Shown here one piece after another: positions 41,201 through 50,658 of a DNA stretch of 64,000 bases. Both the position numbers and the translations under genes were made by a program. The first letter of the stretch is position 1. Each line of letters opens with the position of its first letter. The notes below the pieces were generated by a model. That model saw only the letters and a program-made list of their open reading frames with translations. It made no database searches and was not told the origin of the DNA. The stretch comes from Rhinopomastus cyanomelas (lineage: Eukaryota; Chordata; Aves; Bucerotiformes; Rhinopomastidae): NCBI GenBank assembly GCA_013400115.1, contig VXBP01004067.1, forward strand, positions 57,595-121,594, written 5' to 3'.

Positions 41201-44200
41201 TGAGGGTTAGCCTCCTTTTCCTGCTAGTGACAGTGGAGGTGGGAAAAGTGCCCACTTAGAGGCGAATCCGGGGGACCAGATGGTGCTGTGTGACACCTGT
41301 GTGTATTTTTCCAGTCCTGGATCAGTTTTGTGAGCAAGTGTTAATGGTTTGATTGTCCAAGGTCCCTCTGTAGGTCATTATTACTGCAGTTGTTATTCGA
41401 TAACAGCTGGACACAGAGCACAGTTGATGTATGGTGTTTGTGGTAAAGCTCAGCACTGATCTAGGTTTCCTTGCTTTGAATCGCCGTCCTCCGCTTGCAG
41501 AGGCATGGCAGTGGCACCCATGCACCTTCTCATTAGGCCCTGGGCTGGCCTGCCCAGGGCAGTGGTGGAGTCCCCATCCCTGGAGGTGTTGAAGGCCAGC
41601 CTGGCTGTGGCCCTGAGTGCCCTGGTGTGGCCACTGTGGTGATGTTAGGTCCTGGTCTGGGTTGAATGAGCTCAGAGGGCTTTTCCAGCCTCAATGATTC
41701 TGTGAAGGACATGACTGCACAGTCAGGGGAGCTGTGTTAGGTAGGACAGTGGGGTTGCTCAAGGGCTGTACTGTAGAGGGAGCATTTCACTGTGTTAAGT
41801 TCTACTGTTCCTGCTTTCAGTGTGAAACTTTACCTGAGGATCTTCACCCCAAGCTCAGTCTTGTGTCCAGGAATAGATTTGTGGAAGTGAAGATCATAGG
41901 ATCATAGGATGTTAGGGGTTGGAAGGGACCCAAGAGATGCCTAAGTCAGGGCTGTCTGGAGGTTGTAGGAGATTTTGGCTGCTCCTGAGTGATCTGGAAC
42001 TGTAGTAGATGGTATGACTGTTGTAATGAAGTACAGCAGTTTGATGATACTGTCCTTCCTTCAAGTTTTAGGGTGATTATTTTCTTGAGAGACTGCTGGG
42101 TGATGTGGAGGGGGATCCATTGTGCCTGTGTCTCCGTGGGAATCATTTAGAGCCTTTGTGCTTTTTGTTTCTGCAGTTCCAAACTCACTGATGACCTTTG
42201 TCTTGCAGTTGAAGGAACAACCAGGAGAGCAAAGATCGCCTGCAATAGCCCTGTAGTGCCTGGGGTGTTCCCCATGGTGATAATGAGCCAGGTGTACAAG
42301 CAGACGCTGGCCAAGAGCTCGGACACCCTGGTAGGGGCTCATGTAAGAATCCATTGCTGCAGCGAGTCCTTCATTTATCTCCTCTCTCCGCTCCGGTGAG
42401 TTTTTGTTCTGCTGGGATACAGCTAGAAGTCTTTCCAGCAAATTAGTTCAAGCATTGACTTCTTCAAGCAGTGAAAAATCCAGCCTTTGTTGTCTCCTGC
42501 TCGCTGAGTCCTCTCTCCCTTGTTCTTTTGCAGATACGTGACTATTGAGAAGTGCCGGAACAGCACCTTTGTCCTTGGCCCCGTTCAAACCTCTGTTCAT
42601 GTCCACGGCTGTGACAACATCAAGCTCATTGTGGTTTGCCATCGTCTCTCCCTTTCTTCCACCACTGGCTGTACTTTTTACATCCTCACACCCACCCAGC
42701 CTCTCATCCTCTCAGGGAACCAAGCAGTCAGCTTTGCCCCTTTCCACACCCATTACCCGATGCTTGAAGACCACATGGCTCAGGTGGGCTTGGCTACTCT
42801 GCCTAACTACTGGGACAGCCCCATGCTGGTGTGCAAGGAGAGTGGTGACAAGAGTGTCTTCCGCCTTCTGCCGCCCTCGGACTTCTACACCTTTGTGATT
42901 CCTTTTGAGATGGAAGGAGACACCACGGAGACGCCCGGAGGGCTTCCCCAGGCCTATCAGAAGGTGCTGAATCAGCGAGAGCAGAAGGTACAGATCTGGC
43001 AGAAAACTGTGAAGGAGGCAGGCCTGACCAAGTGAGTGCTGTGAGCTGTGTGGGCTGTGTTGTGGCTCAGCTCAGCCATAAAACCAGAAGATTCATTTGA
43101 TGTGGTTCCTTAAAAAAGTTGCAGGGGAGCAACGAAGCTGGGGAAGGGACTGGAGGGGAAGTCTGATGAGGAGAGGCTGAGGGAGCTGGGGGTGTTTAGC
43201 CTGGAGAAGAGGAGATTCAGGGGGGATCTTCTCCCTCTCGACAACTCCTTGAAGGGAGGTTATAGTCAGCTGGGGATCAGGCTCTTCTTCCAGGCAACTA
43301 GTGCCAGGACAAGAGGGGAGGGGCTGAAGCTGCATCAGGGGAGGGTTAGATTGGATGTTAGGAAGCCCTTCCTCATGGATAGGGTGATCAGAGCCTGGAC
43401 TGGACTGCCCAGGGCAGTGGTGGAGTCCCCTTCTCTGGAAGTGCTGAAGGACACCCTAGCTGTGGCCCTTGGTGCCCTGGTCAGGCTGCTGTGGTGTTGT
43501 TAGGTCCTGCTCTGGTCTGTATGAGCTCAGAGGGCTTCTCCAGCCTCAGTAATTCTGTGAAATTTAGCATCTGACAGTGTAAAACATCTGTCTCCTGCAG
43601 GCAGGGAAACAACTAGGGAGACAACGAGGAAGCTTAGAGCAAACAGGATATTAGGCTTGTAGAAAGGAGAAAGCTGCCATGCTTGAACGGGGAGGTGAAA
43701 GAGAATGTTAGAAATAAGAAGACATCTTTCAAGAAGTTGAAGTTGTCTGAATCAGGAAAGTGGGGCAAAAAAAGAATGCAAATCCTGTCAGGCTGAAAGT
43801 AAAACCCCCCTCCTAAGACAGGACCGAGTAAGACAGCTCGAGGAACAATTTGCAAAGGCATAAAATCCTGTTTATTCATTTTCTGAGCGTAGCGGACAAA
43901 GTCTTTCAGGGTCAGTAGCAGATCAAGGGATATAAAAAGCACTCGGAGAAGCTAAAACCATAGAGGGAGAAAGAAGTGTCTGCCTTTGTGTTCATGTTCA
44001 CCAGGAAGGAATTTAGGTTAGTTTCTGTCCTAGAACCCTCCTTTCTGGGGAGTATCTCAAATGGAAGTGATGGTACAAAGAAGAGCCTTTAACTTGAATT
44101 AAAAAAGGAGTGTGGGTACATTGGGTCTCTCTGAAGCTGAGTGGCACAGAAATGAATAGGACTGGGTTTGCTGCTTTCCCCAGTCCAGGATGGGATCAGC

Positions 44201-45272
44201 ACATCAAATCAGGAAGGAATTCAAAGTGAAACCACGTTAAATCAGTGCAGGGTATTGAGAAGGGTCGTGTCTGACGTGGGATCGGAAAGGAATTACGAAA
44301 GCTCATGGGGGAAGAAAGGGTTTGTCAGGAGCTGGTCAACACCACCTTTGGTGTGAGAAATGACAGAATCACAGAACATTAGGGTTTGGAAGGGATGTCA
44401 GAAGATCATCTAGTCCAATTCCCCTGCTGGAGCAGGACCACCAAATTCTGGAGCTGTGCTGATCTCAGATGGCTGGGGTGCTGTTCTGGACTAACACTGC
44501 TGTGGGCCTCTGCTGCATCTGGTGCCAGAGAGCCTGAGCTAAGTGCTTCATTCATCCTCTTATTGCTGGTCTTAGCAAAAACACCCCAACAGTTCTTTAG
44601 CAGAGATGGGAAAGTTGTGAGAAGGGTTATTTATAGGTACTATTTTTCTCCTGATCTCCATCCTTTCTGATGCTGTCAGAACAGAATGTTGTGACTTCAG
44701 TGCTTGAGCACTGGTTATTAATCCTTTTCTCCCTTTTCAGACGGTGTTTCATCTGTAAGAGTAAAGTCAAAGCAGCCTTATGGAGCAGGATTGCTGTGCT
44801 GGTTGGATGGGGATGTTTGTGTGGCTTCTCTAACTCCACCAGTCTCTTAACATTGCCTGTGTCTAACTCCACCAGTGTCTAACTCCACCAGTGTCTAACT
44901 CAATCAGTCTCTTTAACTCCTCTGCCAGTCTCTTTAACTCCTCCAGTGTCTTAACTCCTCCACCAGTCTCTCTCTAACTCCCTTTTGGGGTTCATTATAG
45001 TCAAGTTTCTTGTCCTTCTGTTACAGACAGTTGAGGAACCAAGCCCATATATCAGCTAAGAGGCTTGTTTGAGTAGTGAAGGTGAGAAGTATGATCCGAA
45101 ATGTGACCTTTAAATACTTCATTGCTGATCTTTTGTTTTTAGGGATCAGAGGAAACAGTTCCAGCTACTGGTAGAAAACAAATTCTATGAATGGCTGGTT
45201 CAGACCGGGAACCGCCAGCAGCTGGATAGCCTGGTCCCTCCTGCAGTAGGCTCCAAGCAGGCAGCAGGATAG
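38289..45272 (+). CDS. TBCCD1: TBCC domain-containing protein 1
   Basis: TBCCD1 is a tubulin-cofactor-C-like protein that in vertebrates sits at the centrosome and affects centrosome and Golgi positioning. Coding exons 38289-38648, 38736-38885, 40751-41117, 42209-42395, 42534-43031 and 45143-45272 join in phase to 563 residues (human 557). Landmarks: LWVKTEPFLVGVLP at the N-terminus, WQHIACGKLQL, VDTLQFLLFLYIQQ, KSGKKLAWAQQ, SQVYKQTLAKSSDTL, then the TBCC/CARP-type beta-helix region with VTIEKCRNS, VCHRLSLSSTTGC and LILSGNQ, ending DSLVPPAVGSKQAAG. Intron 1 is only 87 bp and begins with GC (AAG|GCAGGA), which is the only donor that keeps frame with the LSVDTLQF exon. The start ATG at 38289 matches the expected N-terminus and sits 14 bp after an ETS-like site. 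The 3'UTR probably contains an intron (see 45307). Confidence 0.97.
39166..39230 (-). mobile_element. Possible CR1 terminus scrap in TBCCD1 intron 2
   Basis: Starts ATCGTAGAATCGTAGAATTG, like a CR1 end repeat, then diverges; too short to be sure. Confidence 0.45.
39585..39892 (+). mobile_element. 3'-truncated CR1 in TBCCD1 intron 2
   Basis: Sense: TATTAGCCAGCAGGGTGCCC to GAGGCTGAGGGGAGG, then the usual 3' part is missing. Confidence 0.9.
41532..41704 (+). mobile_element. CR1 3'-end fragment in TBCCD1 intron 3
   Basis: Sense: GGGCTGGCCTGCCCAGGGC to CAGCCTCAATGATTCTGTG. Nearly the same cut point as 36466-36638. Confidence 0.9.
41891..41942 (-). mobile_element. CR1 terminus scrap
   Basis: About 50 bp: GATCATAGGATCATAGGATG, TTAGGGGTTGGAAGGGACCC. 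Confidence 0.85.
43119..43561 (+). mobile_element. CR1 LINE in TBCCD1 intron 5
   Basis: Sense, GGGGAGCAACGAAGCTGGGG to CAGCCTCAGTAATTCTGTG. Confidence 0.93.
44363..44443 (-). mobile_element. CR1 terminus scrap
   Basis: Antisense: AATCACAGAACATTAGGG, then AGAAGATCATCTAGTCC and a CTGGAGCAGGACC end. Confidence 0.88.
44830..44985. repeat. Degenerate tandem repeat in TBCCD1 intron 5
   Basis: About nine imperfect units built on GTCTAACTCCACCAGT (16-20 bp). Confidence 0.85.
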
Positions 45273-45306
45273 CTTCGTGTTCCTGTGCAGCAAAAGGAAA
45301 AGGAAA

Positions 45307-46058
45307 GTGAGTAGAAGGTCTGTTTCTCTCGATTCTTTATCTAGAAGAATTGTCCCACAGCCTAGGCAGAGGCTGAAAAGTCAGATGGGCTGCATTGTAC
45401 AGCATCTGATGCAAAAATAGACCTGAACAGCTGCTCTTTCAAGGAGCCTGCATGGATTAATGTCTGTACGTACCCATCTCACTCTTTGCTTAAGAGAATT
45501 GAGTGAGGCTTCAGATAATTCTTACTTTGTAGTCTTTCTGTTCTCACCTTGGGTACTGGGTCCAGTTTTGGTCTCCTCAGTACAAGGGAGACATCGAGGG
45601 GCTGGAGCGAGTGCAGAGGAGGGCAACAAAGCTGGGGAAGGGCCTGGAGAATCAGTCTGATGAGACTGAGAGATGGAGAGAGTTGGGGCTGTTTAATTTG
45701 GGGAAGAGGAGGCTGAGGGGAGACCTCATTGCTCTCTACAACTATCTGAAAGGACCCTGCAGAGATGCTGGTGCTGGGCTCTTCTCACAGGTCATTAGTG
45801 ACAGAAGCAGAGGGAAGGGCTTCAAGCTTCACCAGGGGAGGGTCAGACTGGACATCAGGGAAAAATTCTTCCTGGAGAGAGTGGTCAGGCCCTGGGCTGG
45901 GCTGCCCAGGGTGGTGGTTGAGTGCCCCATCGCTGGATGTGTTCAAAAGTCCCTTAGATGTAGTGTTGGGGGATCTGGTTTAGGGGTTGCTGGTTGGATC
46001 TCAAGGTTCTTTTCCAGCCTGAATGATTCTAAAACTTGCCACTTTTCTTTTGTTCCAG
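45307..46058 (+). other. Probable intron in the TBCCD1 3'UTR
   Basis: A strong donor (AAA|GTGAGT, 45307) lies 35 bp after the stop codon. A strong acceptor with a pyrimidine tract (TTTTCTTTTGTTCCAG, ending 46058) lies directly behind a CR1 copy. Splicing would remove the CR1, and because the junction is less than 50 nt after the stop it need not trigger nonsense-mediated decay. This is inferred from signals only. Confidence 0.55.
45548..46030 (+). mobile_element. CR1 LINE behind the TBCCD1 stop codon
   Basis: Sense: CTTGGGTACTGGGTCCAG through GGGAGGGTCAGACTGGACATC to CAGCCTGAATGATTCTA. It lies wholly inside the proposed 3'UTR intron. Confidence 0.93.
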
Positions 46059-46500
46059 AGTTCTGGGAACAGGCAGCGACAGACTGAAAACAGTCCTCAT
46101 GAAAGCTTCGCGGCCGTCCTGACTGATGGCATTTGATGTGCATCTGATGCCCAGCCTGGCCGTGGATCGGGCTGTTTGCTTTAGGATTTCTAATCACTGC
46201 TGCTGGCCCGGCCGCGCACCGTGACCGAGAAAGCACGCGCATCGCCAGGGGAGGACGATGAGTAATTCCCTGTTAGCAAAGGAGCCCTTCGTGGTGCCGA
46301 GCTGGCCTTAAAGAACCCACCCATCACTTGTCTTTTTATGGTACGAACAAGCTACACTGTTTATTTTTATAAATAGGAAAAAAAAAGAGTTAGATTTTTT
46401 TAATGAATGAGATTTGAGAATTTTTTTATATGAAGGTGGCATTTAATGTGATTTTATGGAAGTCCCTTTCTTACTCATTTGCATTGTTTTGACGAATGTC

Positions 46501-46506
46501 AATAAA
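46501..46506 (+). promoter_or_regulatory. TBCCD1 polyadenylation signal (proximal)
   Basis: AATAAA after an AT-rich 3'UTR tail with T-runs. Confidence 0.7.
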
Positions 46507-46596
46507 ACAGAGTTCTCAGATGATCCTGGTGCACGGCCCAGGGACAGGTTTTACCTGTGTAGCAGGGGCTGGAGGAACACAACATGTTTGTTGCCT

Positions 46597-46602
46597 AATA
46601 AA
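46597..46602 (+). promoter_or_regulatory. TBCCD1 polyadenylation signal (distal)
   Basis: A second AATAAA 96 bp after the proximal one; either or both could be used. Confidence 0.5.
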
Positions 46603-46684
46603 ACATCAGCTGGTCAGCTGAAAGAAAAATAAGTGCTTGTTTGTTAGCAGCTGTGGAGTTGAGGGAGGGCTTTCGACACGGGTG

Positions 46685-46958
46685 CAAAAGTGATGGTAGG
46701 ATGAGGGGAAATGGCCTCAAGTTGCATCAGGGGAGGTTTAGACTGGGTATTAGAAGGAAATTCTTTACTGAGAGGATGGTTAGGTGCTGGAATGGATTGC
46801 CCAGGGAGGTGGTGGTGTCACCATCCCTGGAGGTGGTTAAGGAACGAGTGGACTCGGTGCTTGGGGATATGGTCTAGGGGTTAGATACTAGGAGAAAAGG
46901 TTGGACTAGGAGAAAAGGAAAAGACCTGGAGGTCCTTTCCAGCCATGATGATTCTGTG
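46685..46958 (+). mobile_element. CR1 3' region downstream of TBCCD1
   Basis: Sense: AATGGCCTCAAGTTGCATCAG to CAGCCATGATGATTCTGTG. Confidence 0.92.
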
Positions 46959-46979
46959 AGAGGACAAGGGGAAAGGGTT

Positions 46980-47275
46980 TGATGTACAGAAAGACCCAAG
47001 AACTCTGGTTAGAGTTTTTGAGGAGGTAATTTATTACCGCTAGCGGATGCACAGGGCTCGCGCCTCTCAAAAGCGTGCGCACCAAAGGACCCAAAGCCAT
47101 GATGATATGTTGTACAATAATACATATTCATTACATTTCCCAATATATCTAGTACATATTCATGAACTGCCCACTTCACATGCAAATGAAGTCTCCTCCC
47201 ATTTGAGCATGTGCTGTCTTTAGTGGTGAGAGTCTTCCTGCTGGTCAGCATTCCCTATCTTCATCACCAAAGAAG
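46980..47275 (-). mobile_element. Possible solo LTR fragment of an avian endogenous retrovirus
   Basis: Read on the minus strand, an AT-rich stretch with a TATATT-like box precedes a GC-rich patch, then AATAAA (47035-47030) and a short end. That order is typical of an LTR U3-R-U5. No gag, pol or env remnant is next to it. The family assignment is from general resemblance and may be wrong. Confidence 0.4.
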
Positions 47276-47893
47276 AAGTACAGAGCATCTGCTTCCTTGT
47301 CTTTAAGAATGCAGCCTCCACAATGGATAGAGTCTGGCTTGTTATCTTGTTCAAGGCCTGTTTGCTTCCTGCTGTGATGAGCAATTGTTTTCTAAGTCAT
47401 GCTCCCTCCATCAGTCAGGCTGAGCACCTAAATAAGCGGGGCAAGGTAGGCAGAGGCACTGGATGACTAAGAGCAGCAGCTGTCCCCCTTGTGTAGAGAG
47501 GTTGAGGCTGACAGTGAGAGGAAGTGCTCTGCCTTTAGTGCTCTGGTATCCACAGGTCTTCCAGATGTTGGATGTGGAGAGCAAGGACATTGGGATGTTT
47601 TGTGGAATCATCGTAAGAGCAAGGACAGTTGGAATGTTCTATCATATGAATCAGTGTTGATAGTTGGCTTAAGTATGGGCGATTAGCACAAGTGGAGGTC
47701 CTTGTTTAAGGCCTCCTGGTAGCCACAGAGTTGTTTTGGTGTTTAAACAGACCAATCAATGTTGAGCAAGATAGTATAGATTGCTTAAGTTTTAGCAATC
47801 AAACGGCTTCGACTTTAAATCATATCGATTGGTGTAGAGTCCATTTGGTAAAGCCCCACAAGATAGCAGCTGGAAGGTTGCTGTTGGCTCCTG
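47276..47893. other. Unassigned intergenic sequence
   Basis: About 600 bp, AT-richer than its surroundings, possibly part of the same retroviral remnant as 46980-47275. No open frame worth naming. Confidence 0.4.
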
Positions 47894-48043
47894 GAGACAG
47901 ATTTTGTAGTGCAAGGTGAGTTTATTACCTTTAATGACTTTGAAAGAAAGGGGGGACAGACAAAGTGACCCTAGTGCAGGGGGGAACCTTTGAGATGTCC
48001 TAGTGAACTTGAGGGGTTTGGATGCCTTTGGATTTGGCTTTAG

Positions 48044-48190
48044 ATTGGAAGAGGCTGCCCAGGGAGGTGGTGGAGTCCCCATCCCTGGAGATGTTTAAAA
48101 ACCGAGTAGCTAGAGCACTTGAGGCCGTGACCTAGGGGTTAGGGCTCGACTTGCTGATGCTGGAGGTCCTTTCCGGCCAGGATGATTCTA
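48044..48190 (+). mobile_element. CR1 3'-end piece in duplicate copy 1
   Basis: Sense: TGGAAGAGGCTGCCCAGGG to CGGCCAGGATGATTCTA. The matching piece in copy 2 is 48454-48600. Confidence 0.88.
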
Positions 48191-48302
48191 TTGTGGTTGA
48201 ACTCTGATCTTCATTAAGATAACATTTGAATAACAAAACCCCCACAAGTTTTGTTATTCAGATAAGGAACCTAACCCTAACCTTGCAACTTCCTAGCAAC
48301 AG

Positions 48303-48303
48303 N
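48303..48303. other. Single unknown base at the duplication joint
   Basis: One N between the two 409-bp copies, which looks like a closed or minimal assembly gap. Confidence 1.
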
Positions 48304-48453
48304 GAGACAGATTTTGTAGTGCAAGGTGAGTTTATTACCTTTAATGACTTTGAAAGAAAGGGGGGACAGACAAAGTGACCCTAGTGCAGGGGGGAACCTT
48401 TGAGATGTCCTAGTGAACTTGAGGGGTTTGGATGCCTTTGGATTTGGCTTTAG

Positions 48454-48600
48454 ATTGGAAGAGGCTGCCCAGGGAGGTGGTGGAGTCCCCATCCCTGGAG
48501 GTGTTTAAAAACCGAGTAGCTAGAGCACTTGAGGCCGTGACCTAGGGGTTAGGGCTCGACTTGCTGATGCTGGAGGTCCTTTCCGGCCAGGATGATTCTA
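48454..48600 (+). mobile_element. CR1 3'-end piece in duplicate copy 2
   Basis: Identical to 48044-48190 except for one base in the GGAGRTG motif. Confidence 0.88.
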
Positions 48601-49136
48601 TTGTGGTTGAACTCTGATCTTCATTAAGATAACATTTGAATAACAAAACCCCCACAAGTTTTGTTATTCAGATAAGGAACCTAACCCTAACCTTGCAACT
48701 TCCTAGCAACAGGAGCTGCAGACAACAGCCCTGGGCAATTCCAGACCCCTAAAATGGGAAGGGGACATGTCTGTCTCTGACTGTCACATCTGACTGCGTT
48801 TAGCAGAGCTGCAGCATGTGGTGACATGCAGAGCTGCTGTGAGACTGCTTGTCCTGGCAGATTTGAAGCTGGATCTGTGTGTTTCGGGCGCTGCTGTGCC
48901 AAATTTGCTTCCCTTTGTTGCTCTAAGCCCTTGGGCCGGGGCAGTGAATAGCTGCAGAGGGTTTTTTCATAGTGCACTGGAGGGGGGGAGTGTGGATGTA
49001 CGTCAGCCAGCATTCCTCACCCTCCCTGCCCAGTGGGCCTGAGGGTGGCTGAAACAAAGCCTTTTGCTCAAACCTTCAGCCAGTGGTGTGACAGTTTGGA
49101 GTTGAAACTGTGACACTAGCAGATATGGTAAGAAAT

Positions 49137-49803
49137 TTCACAGAATTTGGAACTGGAAGGGACCTTGAGAGATCATCCAGCCCGAACCCCCTGACACAGC
49201 AGGATCCCCTACATCCAGTCACACAGGAACATGGCCAGGAGGGTTTTAAATGTCTCCAGAGAAGGAGACTCCACAATCCCCTGGGCAGCCCCTGCCAGAG
49301 CTCTGGCACCCTCTCTGGGAAGAAGATCCTTCTCAGATTGATGTGGAACCTCCTCTGCTCCAGCTCACACCCATTGACCCTCATACTATCACTAGATGCC
49401 CCTGAGCAGAGCCTGGCTCCATCCTCCTGACACCCACCCTTCACATATTGATCAACATTCATGAGGTCACCCCTCAGGCTCTTAGCTCAATAGCCCCAGC
49501 TCTCTTAGCTTTTCCTTATCAGGGAGATGGTCCCTTCCATCATCTCTGTGGCTCTGCACTGGACTCTCTCCAGCAGCTCTGTATCCTTCTTGATCTGGGG
49601 GTCCAGAACTGGACATAAGTTTCCAGCTGTAGTCTCCCCAGGGTAGAGTAGAGGGGGAGGAGAACCTCTTTTGATCTGCTAACCACACCCCATCCACCCC
49701 AGGATGCCCTTGGCCCTCTTAACCACAAGAGCACACTGCTGGCTGATGGTCATCCTCCTGTCCACCAGGAGCCCCAGGTCCCTTCTCCTCCACTGCTCCA
49801 TCT
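49137..49803 (-). mobile_element. CR1 LINE between TBCCD1 and CRYGS
   Basis: Antisense, CAGAATTTGGAACTGGAAGG to the RT-end phrase CTGTCCACCAGGAGCCCCAGG. Confidence 0.93.
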
Positions 49804-49819
49804 GCTGCACAGATGTTTC

Positions 49820-50152
49820 TCAGTGTCTCAATATGTTCCTGTGCGACCTGGTCTAGGTGATCCTGGAGGGATTGGACTGGATGATCTTTCAAGGTCCCTT
49901 CCAATCCCTAATGACTGGATTTAGGGGATCCTGCTGTGGCAGGGGGGTTGGACTGGATGATCTTTCAAGGTCCCTTCCAATCCCTAATGACTGGATTTAG
50001 GGGATCCTGCTGTGGCAGGGGGATCGGGCTGGATGGTCTTTCAAGGTCCCTTCCAATCCCTAATGACTGGATTTAGGGGATCCTGCTGTGGCAGGGGGAT
50101 CGGGCTGGATGATCCTTTGAGGTCCCTTCCAATCCCTAATGTTCTGTGAGTC
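49820..50152 (+). repeat. Tandem array of a CR1 3' end, 75-76 bp period
   Basis: A sense CR1 end is followed by three further units beginning ATGACTGGATTTAGGGGATCC at about 49911, 49986 and 50062, each with GGACTGGATGATCTTTCAAGG or a near variant. The last ends AATGTTCTGTGAGTCTG. Confidence 0.95.
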
Positions 50153-50407
50153 TGCTTTTGAAGCAAGAGCCTCTGTGCAGGGTCAAGCCTGTAGCTGTGT
50201 GCCCTGAGCCTGTGTTGGCTGTTTCCTAGCTGGATGGGAATGTTCTCTGACAAACACTGGGTCTCCTTCTCACAAATGGGGATGGGTCTTTCAGAGCTGA
50301 CAAGGATGGCTTTTTGTTTTACGGCAGAGAGCAGCCAAATCGCCCCCCATCCTCCAGCACCTGGCAGGGGGCCGCGTGTTTTGAGTGCGTTTGGCAGAGT
50401 TTTGGTG

Positions 50408-50420
50408 TCCTGACTCAGCA
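50408..50420 (+). promoter_or_regulatory. Near-perfect Maf response element upstream of CRYGS
   Basis: TCCTGACTCAGCA matches the T-MARE consensus TGCTGACTCAGCA at 12 of 13 bases, about 155 bp upstream of the CRYGS TATA box. Large Maf proteins drive crystallin promoters in lens. A MARE half-site TGCTGAC follows at 50615 in the 5'UTR. Confidence 0.7.
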
Positions 50421-50574
50421 GATGCTAACAAAGGGAGCGTGGTGAAGCCTTTCCCTTTATTCCATAATCCTGTTTTCTTTTCTGGAAATCAGCTGTAGCC
50501 TCAGAAATCACTGACTCAATTTTTGGATCCCATTCTCATGACAAAGCGACTGTCTGGGTTTCAAACGAGCCCGT

Positions 50575-50581
50575 TATAAAA
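50575..50581 (+). promoter_or_regulatory. CRYGS TATA box
   Basis: TATAAAA, 84 bp upstream of the CRYGS ATG, implies a start of transcription near 50605 and a short 5'UTR, as usual for crystallin genes. Confidence 0.85.
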
Positions 50582-50658
50582 AGGACACCTCAGATCCAGG
50601 CTGTTTGTAACAGCTGCTGACATTCTTCCAGCGTTGGAGAGCTCGGCTGGAACGGAAA

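Larger units (their letters stand above)
47894..48712 (+). repeat. Direct duplication, two 409-bp copies joined by an N
   Basis: Copy 1 is 47894-48302 and copy 2 is 48304-48712, at an offset of exactly 410 bp with about one mismatch (GGAGATG vs GGAGGTG). Each copy ends in CTTCCTAGCAACAG. The single N at 48303 stands exactly at the junction. Confidence 0.97.

Noticed and set aside
48268..48284. Telomere-like CCTAACCCTAACC
   Set aside because: Fewer than three units; it occurs in both duplicate copies only because they were copied together. The CCCAACCCTAAAGG of the 63-kb array is also not telomeric.
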